Positions 17,238-24,616 are shown, counted from the stretch's first letter. The stretch is DNA of 44,406 nt from CAZLIC01 sp964559535 (GCA_964559535.1 CAZLIC010000028.1:1-44406); one strand, 5' to 3'. Program-made: numbers and translations. Notes: generated from the letters alone by a model not told the origin.

Positions 17238-18866
17238 ATGCGCATTTTCGCCCTGCTTCTGCTGACCGCTGCCCCCTCATGGGCCGATACCATCCAGGCG
17301 CCCGGCAAGGTCACCGCCGTCACGCTGTACCCTTCGGGCGCCACCGTCACCCGCACCGTCCGCTTCACCGCCCCGACCGGGTTGCACGAGGTGATCGTGC
17401 CCGGCCTCCCGGGCGACACCAGGGCCGAAACCCTGCGCATCCGCGCCCCCGATGGCGTGACGGTGGGCGCCACCAGCCTGGCCACCGACCGCCAGCCCGC
17501 CACGGCCGACCTGACCTCGCCCGAGGTGACGGCGGCCAAGGCCGAGGTGGAGCGGCTGACGCAGGTGCTGGAGGACAAGCGGCGCGTGGTCGCCGCAATC
17601 CGGGCGAAGGGCGAGGCCGCGCAGGCCCGCGCGGCGTTCCTGCAGCAGCTGGCCGCGCAACGGGTCGAGGCGGCCGACACCCTGCCCACGCCCGAGGTGC
17701 TGAAGGGTCTTGCCGCGCTGGTGGGCGACGAGGTGCTGGCCGCGCGCGAGGCGCAGCTTTCCGCCGAAACCGACGCCGCCACCGCCGACCGCGCCCTGCA
17801 GCCCGACCTTGACGCACTGGCCCGCGCGCAGGCCGCCCTCGCCGCCCTGACCCAGCCCCCCGAAGACAACGCCCCGGCGCTGGTGATGGCGGTGCAGGTG
17901 GAGACGGCGGGGGAGGTGGTGCTGGAGGTGGATGGGCTTTCCGGAGCTGCCTACTGGGAGCCTGTCTATGACCTGCGCCTTACCCGCAAGCCGGACACAC
18001 TGATGATCGCGCGGGGCGTGATGGTCGAGCAGGGGACCGGAGAAGACTGGCTCGGTGTGGCGCTGACCCTGTCCACCGCGATGCCGAGCGAGCAGAGCGG
18101 CGCCGGTGACCCGTGGCCCGAACTGCGCCGGATCGAGCCGGAACCGCCGCCGGTGACTGAGGATGCCATGCGGGGTGGCATGGCGCCGGAGGCGATGATG
18201 GATGAGCCGGTGGTCGTGGAAGAGGCGTCCGCCTTCGAGATGGATACAAACGGAACCGTCTTCACCTACCGCTTCGCCGCCCCGGTCGACATCCGTTCTG
18301 GCGCAGACCAGTTGCGGCTGGCGATGGACACGCTGACGACGGAAGCCTCGGTCCATGCCAAGGCCGTGCCGATGTACAATACCACGGCCTATCTCTCCGC
18401 CAAGGTCACCAACACGACCGGCCAACTCATCCTCGCCGGTGAGGCGATGCTGTATGTCGACGGTACGCTCGTAAGCTGGACCGAACTCGACCTCATCCCC
18501 CAGAACGGCGAGGCCACCATCGGCTTCGGCCCGATCCACGGCCTGACGCTGGAACGCACCGTGCCGAACCGCACCGAGGGCGAGGAGGGGGTGCTGACCA
18601 GTTCGAACCGCAAGGAGGAAACCGCGGTCATCACCGTGAAGAACCTCACCGGCGAATCCTGGCCCGTCCGCCTGACCGACCGGGTGCCCTATTCCGAACA
18701 GGACGATCTGGAAGTCACCTGGTCCGCCGAGCCGATGCCCACCAGCCGCGACCCCGAGGGCAAGCGCGGCCTGCTGGTCTGGGAGTTCGACATCGCCCCG
18801 GGCGCGACCGAGACCATCCGGCTGAACTCGAAAACCGCCTGGCCGCAGGGAATGGTGTTGCAATAG
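17238..18866 (+). CDS. Secreted DUF4139 (mucoidy inhibitor A-like) protein
   Basis: A 542-residue protein with a signal peptide (MRIFALLLLTAAPSWA). It has an N-terminal DUF4140 domain (VTAVTLYPSGATVTRTVRF), an alpha-helical coiled-coil middle of about residues 100-220 rich in Ala/Glu/Arg (AKAEVERLTQVLEDKRRVVA), and a C-terminal DUF4139 beta domain. The family is known as mucoidy inhibitor A-like but has no proven biochemical function. A low-complexity insert rich in Glu/Pro/Met (about residues 295-335) links the parts of the beta domain. The start is ATG 17238 with GGAG at 17224. A strong hairpin terminator follows. Confidence 0.87.
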   Translation: MRIFALLLLTAAPSWADTIQAPGKVTAVTLYPSGATVTRTVRFTAPTGLHEVIVPGLPGDTRAETLRIRAPDGVTVGATSLATDRQPATADLTSPEVTAAKAEVERLTQVLEDKRRVVAAIRAKGEAAQARAAFLQQLAAQRVEAADTLPTPEVLKGLAALVGDEVLAAREAQLSAETDAATADRALQPDLDALARAQAALAALTQPPEDNAPALVMAVQVETAGEVVLEVDGLSGAAYWEPVYDLRLTRKPDTLMIARGVMVEQGTGEDWLGVALTLSTAMPSEQSGAGDPWPELRRIEPEPPPVTEDAMRGGMAPEAMMDEPVVVEEASAFEMDTNGTVFTYRFAAPVDIRSGADQLRLAMDTLTTEASVHAKAVPMYNTTAYLSAKVTNTTGQLILAGEAMLYVDGTLVSWTELDLIPQNGEATIGFGPIHGLTLERTVPNRTEGEEGVLTSSNRKEETAVITVKNLTGESWPVRLTDRVPYSEQDDLEVTWSAEPMPTSRDPEGKRGLLVWEFDIAPGATETIRLNSKTAWPQGMVLQ

Positions 18867-18939
18867 CCGTACCCCTGCGCGAATCACGGGGGCCCCTGCC
18901 GCGGCCGTCAGGTAGCCCGTCATGATTGCGGCGCACTGG

Positions 18940-18973
18940 CGGCGGCAGCCGGAAAGGGATTTGCCGCCGTTTT
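18940..18973 (+). terminator. Terminator after the DUF4139 gene
   Basis: An 8-bp stem, CGGCGGCA / TGCCGCCG, with a 14-nt loop is followed by TTTTCCC, 74 bases after the stop. The rest of 18867-19154 has two further small hairpins (GGCAA-GAGC-TTGCC at 19026-19039 and GCGGCC-AAAACA-GGCCGC at 19085-19102) but no ORF I can support. Confidence 0.65.
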
Positions 18974-19154
18974 CCCTTATCTACCCCGGATTGTGTTCGA
19001 ATTCCGGCGCGCACCGCCTGAAAAGGCAAGAGCTTGCCGGGATCGCGTCAAAAAAAGAACCGGATTCGAAGCGAAAACACGCATGCGGCCAAAACAGGCC
19101 GCCCGGACGTTCCAAATGGGAATGGCATCGGAAAAGACGACACGGGACGGTACC

Positions 19155-19337
19155 ATGAACGAACCTCGTCGCTTCCTTGCCCTTCCCGGCGCGGCACACG
19201 CCTTCCGCGCCCTGTGCAGGATGATTTTGGGGCTGTTGCCCGCAAGCTCGAACCAGCGGCGCGCCAGCGTCACGCGGGACGAGATCGCGGCCCTGTTCGC
19301 CGCCGATCTGTCGCGTGACCGCCAGCGCCGCTCCTGA
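19155..19337 (+). CDS. Small basic protein (60 aa), unknown
   Basis: ATG 19155 is preceded by a GGGACGG-type site. The peptide begins MNEPRRFLALPGAAHAFRAL, has a hydrophobic segment CRMILGLLPA and ends in a charged helix (VTRDEIAALFAADLSRDRQRRS). It resembles DUF1127-scale proteins in size and basic character, but the DUF1127 motif (LADIGL) is absent. It heads a row of four tiny ORFs on the plus strand. No family is recognised; the coding call rests on the ribosome site, composition and context. Confidence 0.45.
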   Translation: MNEPRRFLALPGAAHAFRALCRMILGLLPASSNQRRASVTRDEIAALFAADLSRDRQRRS

Positions 19338-19357
19338 AACTCCGGAAGGACGCTGCC

Positions 19358-19507
19358 ATGACCTCATTTGCCCATCCGCGCTTCAACCGCCTTCTCGGCA
19401 TCGTCGCCCGGCCCGATGGACGCGCTCTGCCTCCCCGTGCTCCGTGTCCCCAATTCCAGGGGAACCGCGTGTCGACACGGAACGGATACCTCTCACAGTT
19501 TGCCTGA
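19358..19507 (+). CDS. Tiny ORF (49 aa), possible diverged member of the KARQNRL family
   Basis: GGAAGGA at 19344-19350 lies seven bases before ATG 19358, a very good ribosome site. The start MTSFAHPRFNRLLGIVARPDG lines up with the downstream peptides over x-NRL-x-x-I-V-x-R, but the residues after that are Pro/Arg-rich and unrelated. One possibility is a member that lost its C-terminal half by frameshift. It is too short for a firm call. Confidence 0.4.
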   Translation: MTSFAHPRFNRLLGIVARPDGRALPPRAPCPQFQGNRVSTRNGYLSQFA

Positions 19508-19739
19508 CATACGGTCGTCTCGGGCCGAACCACGCCGGACAGTCGCCGGACCGCGGCTGACTGTACGCCAACTGACCAACAACACGGACGCCTAGCACGT
19601 TGGCCCGCGGGGAAGCCCCCTGTCGGACCCTTCTGTCATTCTGCAGTCGTCTTCGGGAAGCCGGAGAACTAACAGGAATGGCCTGACCGCCACTGCGCCG
19701 CCAAAGACCTCGCCCACCGCAAATGGAAAGGACCCCTCC

Positions 19740-19844
19740 ATGTCGATGCTGATCAAAGCCCGCCAGAACCGCCTTAACGCCATCGTTTCGCGTCTCGACC
19801 GGCTGGACATGCCGATGACCAGCGCGCTGCCCGCACGGCGCTGA
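19740..19844 (+). CDS. Tiny paralogous protein (34 aa), KARQNRL family copy 1
   Basis: Starts at ATG 19740 behind AAAGGA (19727-19732) and encodes MSMLIKARQNRLNAIVSRLD and so on, an Arg-rich amphipathic helix ending in LPARR. Twenty consecutive bases (19752-19771) are identical to 19924-19943 in the next ORF, and the peptides share IKARQNRL-x-AI-x-x-RLDRL. The stop codon lies inside a terminator-like hairpin. I know of no described family; a membrane- or nucleic-acid-binding micropeptide is a guess. Confidence 0.5.
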   Translation: MSMLIKARQNRLNAIVSRLDRLDMPMTSALPARR

Positions 19845-19863
19845 CGCCAGAGCGCCGTTGTTT
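19836..19863 (+). terminator. Hairpin overlapping the stop of the 34-aa ORF
   Basis: CGGCGCT-(8 nt)-AGCGCCG forms a 7-bp stem followed by TTGTTT. It would end a short transcript carrying the 34-aa ORF, separating it from the next copy. Confidence 0.5.
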
Positions 19864-19911
19864 CCCGCTGCCCACGCTGCCACCTCGAAACACCCAAGAC
19901 AGGATGCTGCC

Positions 19912-20004
19912 ATGAACCTTGCCATCAAAGCCCGCCAGAACCGTCTGTCCGCCATCAACACCCGGCTTGACCGGCTGGCAAAACCGGCGCTCCGCCTGGT
20001 CTGA
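19912..20004 (+). CDS. Tiny paralogous protein (30 aa), KARQNRL family copy 2
   Basis: Starts at ATG 19912 behind AGGA at 19901-19904. It encodes MNLAIKARQNRLSAINTRLD followed by RLAKPALRLV. It shares the KARQNRL-x-AI-x-x-RLDRL core with the ORF 172 bases upstream. The synonymous and conservative differences after the shared 20 bases (LSAINTRLDRL against LNAIVSRLDRL) look like a duplicated, translated sequence. It is convergent with the SRPBCC gene, 16 bases away. Confidence 0.5.
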   Translation: MNLAIKARQNRLSAINTRLDRLAKPALRLV

Positions 20005-20020
20005 GAGGTGTGACTGGCGG

Positions 20021-20554
20021 TCAGCCGCCTTCGGCCTTTGTCTTCAAGGTGGCCAGCCCGCGCTCGAAGTCCGGGCCCACCATGCCGTCCATCATCAGCC
20101 CGAACCACCGGCCCACAGGGTTCATCCCCATGTCGGCGTTCAGCTGCCAGTCCACCCTGGTGCCCGTGCCCTGGGGCGTCAGCACGAAAGATGCCGTTGC
20201 CGGTGGCATGCCGCCGAACACCATGCGGTAGTCCACCCGCTTGCCGGGTTCGGCCGCAGTGATTTCTTGCGAACCGCTGCCGACATCGGGGTTGGCCGAC
20301 TGCCAGGTCATCTTCGCGCCCACGCCTTCCTCGGGCCCCTCGAAGGTCTGCGTCATGCCCGGGTCCATTGCCTGCCAGGGCGACCAGGCGGTGAACCGCT
20401 TCAGCGAGGCGACATGGGGGTACACGGCTTCGGGCGGGGCATTCACGGTGGCGCTGCGCGTCACCATCACCTCGCGCGGCAGTACGAAGCCCACGGCGGC
20501 CAGTACCATAACCAGCGCCACCAGACCCAGGACCACACGGACAACCAGACGCAT
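20021..20554 (-). CDS. Membrane-anchored SRPBCC (polyketide cyclase-like) protein
   Basis: A 177-residue protein with an N-terminal transmembrane segment (VVLGLVALVMVLAAVGFVL). A START/SRPBCC domain follows: VTRSATVNAPPEAVYPHVAS, then FTAWSPWQAMDPGM, the G-x-x-Y/R-x-x-x-G pattern and a long C-terminal helix. The domain binds hydrophobic ligands in a helix-grip cavity, and family members are functionally diverse. AAGGGGAG precedes ATG 20554. It is the third gene of the sbtA-sbtB operon, 39 bases after sbtB, though a functional link is only inferred. Confidence 0.82.
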   Translation of the reverse strand: MRLVVRVVLGLVALVMVLAAVGFVLPREVMVTRSATVNAPPEAVYPHVASLKRFTAWSPWQAMDPGMTQTFEGPEEGVGAKMTWQSANPDVGSGSQEITAAEPGKRVDYRMVFGGMPPATASFVLTPQGTGTRVDWQLNADMGMNPVGRWFGLMMDGMVGPDFERGLATLKTKAEGG

Positions 20555-20593
20555 CGCGCTCTCCCCTTCCAGAGTGAGAGAATCATACCACAA

Positions 20594-20902
20594 TCAGAAC
20601 CGTTCGGCGCGCAGAACCTCGGCCTCGGTGATGCTGACCACGCCGATGTGGCGGTCCACCACGGTGAAGGCGGCATCCAGCAGGGCGTCCAGCCGTTCGG
20701 GGCGGATCAGGCAGATCACAGCGACCATGCCGGACCGGCCCACCTGCCCCTCGCGCGTCCAGTGGCCCGACCGGCCCGAACCGCCCATCACCGGCAGCAC
20801 GGTAAACCCGGTGACCCCCGCCTTCAGCAGCGCCTCGGTCAGCCGCCGCTCCATCGGCGCCTCGATGATGATCTCGACCCGCTTTGCCTTGTGCGTCTGC
20901 AT
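20594..20902 (-). CDS. sbtB: PII-like regulatory protein of the bicarbonate transporter (SbtB-like)
   Basis: A 102-residue protein with the beta-alpha-beta ferredoxin-like PII core: KRVEIIIEAPMERRLTEALLKAGVTGFTVLPV, a short T-loop (GGSGRSGHWTREGQVGR) and MVAVICLIRPERLDALLDA. SbtB trimers bind adenine nucleotides and gate SbtA. There is no canonical PII uridylylation Tyr loop. The C-terminal CxxxC redox extension of some cyanobacterial SbtB proteins is absent; the only Cys is in VICLI. The ATG lies one base past the sbtA stop (TGACATG), so translation is probably coupled. Confidence 0.8.
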   Translation of the reverse strand: MQTHKAKRVEIIIEAPMERRLTEALLKAGVTGFTVLPVMGGSGRSGHWTREGQVGRSGMVAVICLIRPERLDALLDAAFTVVDRHIGVVSITEAEVLRAERF

Positions 20903-20903
20903 G

Positions 20904-21884
20904 TCAGGGCCCCACCACGGTTGCGGCCACCGCCAGATAGGCCGGGATGCCCAGGATCAGGTTGAACGGAAAGGTCACGCCCAGGGCAAGCGTCAAGGAT
21001 ATGGCGGGGTTTGCCTCGGGCAGGGCCACGCGCATGGCCGCCGGAACCGCAATGTACGAGGCCGAGGCGCAGAGCGTCATCAGCAGCATCGCGCCCCCCG
21101 GCGACAGGCCCAGGATCAGCGCGGTGCCCAGGCCGAAAGCGGCGCCGACCGGGGGCATCAAGACGCCGAAGGCAAGGACGCCGGGGGTCAGGATGCCCTT
21201 TGCGCCCCGAAGTCCACGCCCCGCCACCAGCCCCATGTCCAGAAGGAACAGGCACAGCACGCCCTGGAACGGTGCAGTGATGAAGGCGTCGATGCGGGCT
21301 TTCCCGGCCTCGCCCGTGGCCATGCCGATCAGGAACGCGCCGACCAGCAGAACGATGGAGCCGTTCAGCAGGATTTCCCGCCACAGCCCCGCATCCATCC
21401 GCTCGCCCGACCCGCCGCTGCGCGCCACCAGCCACAGCGCGGCCACGATGGCCGGCGCCTCCATCGCCGCGGCCACGGCCACCATGTAGCCTTCGGACGC
21501 GATGCCCGCATCCTGCAGCACCGAGGCGGCGGTGACGTAGGTGACGATCGAGATCGAGCCGTAATGCGCGGCCACCGCGGCGCGTTCCAGGTGCGGCAGG
21601 GGGGTCAGCAGGCGGAGGAGGAAGTTCGCCACGAAGGGCAGTGCGGCCGACAGGAGCACGCCCGCCAGCAATGCCGCCACCAGCCCGCCGTCCAGCCCAT
21701 GCCCGGCCACGGCGACGCCGCCCTTGAAGCCGATGGAGAACAGAAGGTACAGCGACATCGCCTTGGCCGCCGCCTCGGGCACCGAAAGGTCCGACCGCGC
21801 CAGTGCTGCCGCAAGGCCCAGCGCAAACGACAGGATCATTGGCGACAGAAGGTTCGCCGCCGCAAGGTCCAGAAGTCCGCCCAT
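20904..21884 (-). CDS. sbtA: SbtA-family sodium-dependent bicarbonate transporter
   Basis: A 326-residue protein with about ten transmembrane segments in two inverted halves. The first half starts LLSPMILSFALGLAAALARSDL and carries SLYLLFSIGFKGGVAVA, and the second has APFQGVLCLFLLDMGLVAGRG. SGGAM-like and ASASYIAVPAAMRVALPEANP motifs are typical of SbtA (DUF897). It imports HCO3- at the cytoplasmic membrane, probably with Na+. The start is MGGLLDL (21884); a longer in-frame upstream reading runs through the control region. The pairing with sbtB directly downstream makes the assignment firm. Confidence 0.88.
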   Translation of the reverse strand: MGGLLDLAAANLLSPMILSFALGLAAALARSDLSVPEAAAKAMSLYLLFSIGFKGGVAVAGHGLDGGLVAALLAGVLLSAALPFVANFLLRLLTPLPHLERAAVAAHYGSISIVTYVTAASVLQDAGIASEGYMVAVAAAMEAPAIVAALWLVARSGGSGERMDAGLWREILLNGSIVLLVGAFLIGMATGEAGKARIDAFITAPFQGVLCLFLLDMGLVAGRGLRGAKGILTPGVLAFGVLMPPVGAAFGLGTALILGLSPGGAMLLMTLCASASYIAVPAAMRVALPEANPAISLTLALGVTFPFNLILGIPAYLAVAATVVGP

Positions 21885-21906
21885 CCCGCCCCCGTATGTT
21901 TGGGCC

Positions 21907-21934
21907 GAAATAGGCGCTGCAATGCGGCGCGCAA
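21907..21934 (-). promoter_or_regulatory. Possible sigma-70 promoter of sbtA
   Basis: On the minus strand TTGCGC (21934-21929) and TATTTC (21912-21907) are separated by 16 bases and lie about 23 bases before the start codon. It is a weak match, offered because it is the only AT-containing hexamer in the leader. Confidence 0.3.
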
Positions 21935-21969
21935 GGGGGGCAAGGCACGCCGCGTGCCCCGCCGGGCGC

Positions 21970-22026
21970 GGGACAGGGGGCGTCCCACGCTGGGACAAAA
22001 CATGGATTCAATGAAATCAGTGGGTT
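21970..22026 (-). promoter_or_regulatory. TGTCCCA composite module upstream of sbtA
   Basis: In minus-strand sense: AACCCACTGA (22026-22017), a 19-nt spacer, TGTCCCA-GCG-TGGGAC (21997-21982), then TGTCCC again (21975-21970), 22 nt after the first. Motif order, spacing and orientation relative to the gene are the same as at 17104-17160. It ends about 85 bases before the sbtA start. Confidence 0.6.
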
Positions 22027-22055
22027 GCGGGATCGCACTAACGATCTGGTAACAC

Positions 22056-22105
22056 TGTCCCACGGCAACCCCACCCTTGCCCCGCCGCGCAACCCTGTCC
22101 ATCTT
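22056..22105 (+). promoter_or_regulatory. TGTCCCACGGC half-site and possible promoter of the LRR gene
   Basis: TGTCCCACGGC at 22056-22066 is identical to the element at 17155-17165 before the DUF4139 gene and lies at a similar distance from its start codon (78 against 83 bases). TTGCCC (22077-22082) and CATCTT (22100-22105), 17 bases apart, are a weak sigma-70-like pair. Confidence 0.35.
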
Positions 22106-22133
22106 GGAACAGGCAGCAGGGGACGCGGCAGGG

Positions 22134-23828
22134 ATGGCAGGGAAAGCACCAACCGAGGCCGAAAAGGCCTATGCCGAGGCGGAACGGTTGATCGAGGCGG
22201 CGCGGCGGGCGGGGGCGACGAAGCTCGACCTGTCGGGTTTCGGGATCGGCAAGCTAAAGGCACTCGACCGCATCCCCGACAGCATCGCGACGCTTCCGGG
22301 GCTGACGGAGGTTGACCTCACGGGCACGCCGGTCACCGACCTCACCCCCCTCGCGCATCTCCCCGCCCTCGCCACGCTGGAGCTTGGGGGCACGCCGGTC
22401 ACCGACCTCACCCCCCTCGCGCATCTTCCTTCTCTCATTACGCTAAACCTCAATCGCACCGGAATCGCCGACCTCACCCCGCTTGAGCGACTCCCCGCCC
22501 TTGTCCGGCTGTACATTGGCCAAACGCAAGTCTCCAATTTGACCCCTCTCGCGCAACTCCGCACCCTAGCCACGCTGTGCCTCGGGAAAACGCCCGTCAC
22601 CGACCTTACCGCCCTCGCGCATCACTTCGCTCTCGAAACACTGGGATTTGATCGCACACGGGTCACCGACCTCACCCCCCTCGCCAACCTGACTGGGTTG
22701 CAATGGCTGGACATTGCGGAGACAGGTGTTTCCCGTGGCGGGCTGATGTCCCTGCGGCGGCTGCGGCGGCTTGTTTCCGACCCGGGACCGCATGATGAAT
22801 TAGACATTCACGCGGGTCTGCGCCTGACCGACTGCGCCGCCACCCGCGAAGACCCCCGCATTGCCGAGATCGCCGGGATCAAAGACCCCTCAGAACGCGC
22901 CCGCGCGCTGTTCGAGTATCTGGGGATTTGGGAGGAGGAGGACGGGGCGGGGGAGGTGCCGGAGGCCGGGCCGCCCACGATTCCGCGCCGCCGCCCTGCG
23001 CCGCTGGAGGTGACGGTCACCGACAGCGAAATCCGCATGGCCGGACAAGGCGCCCTGCCGCAAAGCGATGCCAATGACCGGGCGGCAATGGGGTGGAAGG
23101 CGCTGCGCGACTATCGGCAGGGGTTTGCGCGCGGGTTCAACATCGGCAACTACCAGCCGCTGCCGGCCATGCTGGAAGACCTCGATGCCGCCATCGGCAC
23201 GGCCTATGACCCGCGCCACGCCATCCGCATCGGCGTGCAGGGCGAGCGGTGGAAGGAACTGGCCGGAAACGCCGCGTTCGGCGACGACCTGCCCGCGGCG
23301 CTGGTCAGCAACCTGCGCTCCTTCGCCAGCGCCATCGACCGGCAGGTGCGGCGGTTCCCGGACTGGATCGCCTATCTGGACGACGCCGACCCCGACGACA
23401 CCTCACCCGAGGCCGTGCGGTCCGTGCGCCGCGACCTGCAGGAGGTGGATGACGTTCTGCAGACAACGCCCGAGGCGGAAGCGGAGGTGAAGCGGGAGTA
23501 TGCGGCGGAAGTGGCGGCCGGAACAGGCAATTCCGCCGATGCGGCCTCGTCGAAAGCCGTGATCGCCTCGACCGGCGAGATTTCGCGGGAGGTTGCGGAC
23601 AAAGCGACAAAGGATGCCGAGCGCTGGCGGAAGAGCGAAGAACTCGCGAAGGCGGGGGGCGACCTTTACACCAAGACTGTCCTTGGTCCGATGGGCATGC
23701 CGCTGCATGTCATGAAACGGCTGGAAAAGCCCCTACGGAATCTCTCAAAGAAATTCCCGAACCGGATGGGTTGGATCGACCGCTGGTACGACTGGACATT
23801 CGGCCCGAAGAACGGCTCCACCCCCTAA
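22134..23828 (+). CDS. Leucine-rich repeat protein with an unrecognised C-terminal domain
   Basis: A 564-residue protein starting at ATG 22134 with AGGGGA about ten bases upstream. Residues 1-30 form an Ala/Glu-rich helix (EAEKAYAEAERLIEAARRAG). Seven LRRs of mostly 22 residues follow (about 30-215) with the core x-L-x-L-x-x-T-x-V-T-D-L-T-P-L-A-x-L, the SDS22/internalin-like class. Residues of about 250-300 are an acidic and proline-rich linker (WEEEDGAGEVPEAGPPTIP). The remaining roughly 260 residues are helical and charged (FARGFNIGNYQPLPAMLEDL, DWIAYLDDADPDD) with no family I recognise. There is no signal peptide or clear transmembrane helix, so it is probably a cytoplasmic protein-binding scaffold. 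It is divergent from sbtA and convergent with the carbonic anhydrase gene, whose stop codon it overlaps. Confidence 0.8.
   Translation: MAGKAPTEAEKAYAEAERLIEAARRAGATKLDLSGFGIGKLKALDRIPDSIATLPGLTEVDLTGTPVTDLTPLAHLPALATLELGGTPVTDLTPLAHLPSLITLNLNRTGIADLTPLERLPALVRLYIGQTQVSNLTPLAQLRTLATLCLGKTPVTDLTALAHHFALETLGFDRTRVTDLTPLANLTGLQWLDIAETGVSRGGLMSLRRLRRLVSDPGPHDELDIHAGLRLTDCAATREDPRIAEIAGIKDPSERARALFEYLGIWEEEDGAGEVPEAGPPTIPRRRPAPLEVTVTDSEIRMAGQGALPQSDANDRAAMGWKALRDYRQGFARGFNIGNYQPLPAMLEDLDAAIGTAYDPRHAIRIGVQGERWKELAGNAAFGDDLPAALVSNLRSFASAIDRQVRRFPDWIAYLDDADPDDTSPEAVRSVRRDLQEVDDVLQTTPEAEAEVKREYAAEVAAGTGNSADAASSKAVIASTGEISREVADKATKDAERWRKSEELAKAGGDLYTKTVLGPMGMPLHVMKRLEKPLRNLSKKFPNRMGWIDRWYDWTFGPKNGSTP
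22322..22426 (+). repeat. 66-bp LRR unit with 39 bases exactly duplicated
   Basis: Bases 22322-22360 and 22388-22426 are identical over 39 nt at a 66-bp period (22 codons). The other LRR units share only protein-level similarity, so this pair is the most recent duplication or gene conversion. Confidence 0.75.
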
Positions 23829-24472
23829 ACCGCCCCCCACCCGCCGTTTGCCGGGTCGAACTGTTCCAGCCTCCCCTCGCCGGTGTCGTGCCACAACCCG
23901 TGCAGGGTGAGCATGCCGGTGGCGACCTCGGCGGCGAGGAAGGGGAAGGTCATCAGGTTTTCCAGGCTGACCACCACCGCCTCTTTCTCCAGCGCCTGCG
24001 GCTGCAGGTCGGGGGGCAGGCCGGTGATGCGGGCGTAGCCGGGGCGCAGGATGTCCATCCAGCGGCCGACGAAGCTGGACTGTTCTTCCAGCGCCGGGGC
24101 GTGGCCCGAACACATGTCGAGGCAGCCGCGGACGCCGCCGCAGGCGGAATGGCCGATCACGATCACATGCGCCACATGCAGCGCCGTCACCGCATATTCG
24201 ACGGCGGCCGAGGTGCCGTGCGTCTGGCCGTCGGGGTTGCAGGGGGGTACCAGCCCGGCGATGTTGCGGTGGATGAAGAACTCGCCCTCATCCGCGCCGA
24301 AGATCGAGGTGACGTGCAGCCGGCTGTCGCAGCAGGCGATGATCATGGCGCGCGGGTGCTGGCCCTGCGTGGCCAGCCGCATGTACCAGGCGCGGTTCGC
24401 CTGATAGGCGGTGGCGCGCCAGCCGTGATAGCGGGCGGCCAGGTTGGCGGGCAGGGGGCGGGCATGGTCCAT
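23825..24472 (-). CDS. Beta-class carbonic anhydrase
   Basis: A 215-residue zinc enzyme interconverting CO2 and bicarbonate. The zinc-ligand and catalytic dyad motif lies in MIIACCDSRLHVTSIFG (C-x-D-x-R), and the second zinc pair lies in IVIGHSACGGVRGCLD (H-x-x-C). The family stretch GEFFIHRNIAGLVPP sits between them. The start was placed at MDHARPLPANL (24472). The gene's stop overlaps that of the convergent LRR gene by two bases. Its location next to sbtA/sbtB suggests a joint role in inorganic carbon supply for carboxylases or pH balance. Confidence 0.94.
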   Translation of the reverse strand: MDHARPLPANLAARYHGWRATAYQANRAWYMRLATQGQHPRAMIIACCDSRLHVTSIFGADEGEFFIHRNIAGLVPPCNPDGQTHGTSAAVEYAVTALHVAHVIVIGHSACGGVRGCLDMCSGHAPALEEQSSFVGRWMDILRPGYARITGLPPDLQPQALEKEAVVVSLENLMTFPFLAAEVATGMLTLHGLWHDTGEGRLEQFDPANGGWGAV

Positions 24473-24616
24473 CGGGGCGCCTTTCGCTGCGGCTGCAAAC
24501 GGGTCTAGGCGCGTGGCCCGGAAAATTCGAGAGGTTTCGGCGGCGGCGGGCAACGAAATCTTCAGACGCTGCGGGCAGGTTGGATTGGTGGGGCTGGTTC
24601 AGTACGGGGTTGCAGG

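Noticed and set aside
18985..19017. TTCGAA-containing stretch resembling a tRNA T-loop
   Set aside because: The flanking bases do not form a T-stem, acceptor stem or anticodon arm, so it is not a tRNA.
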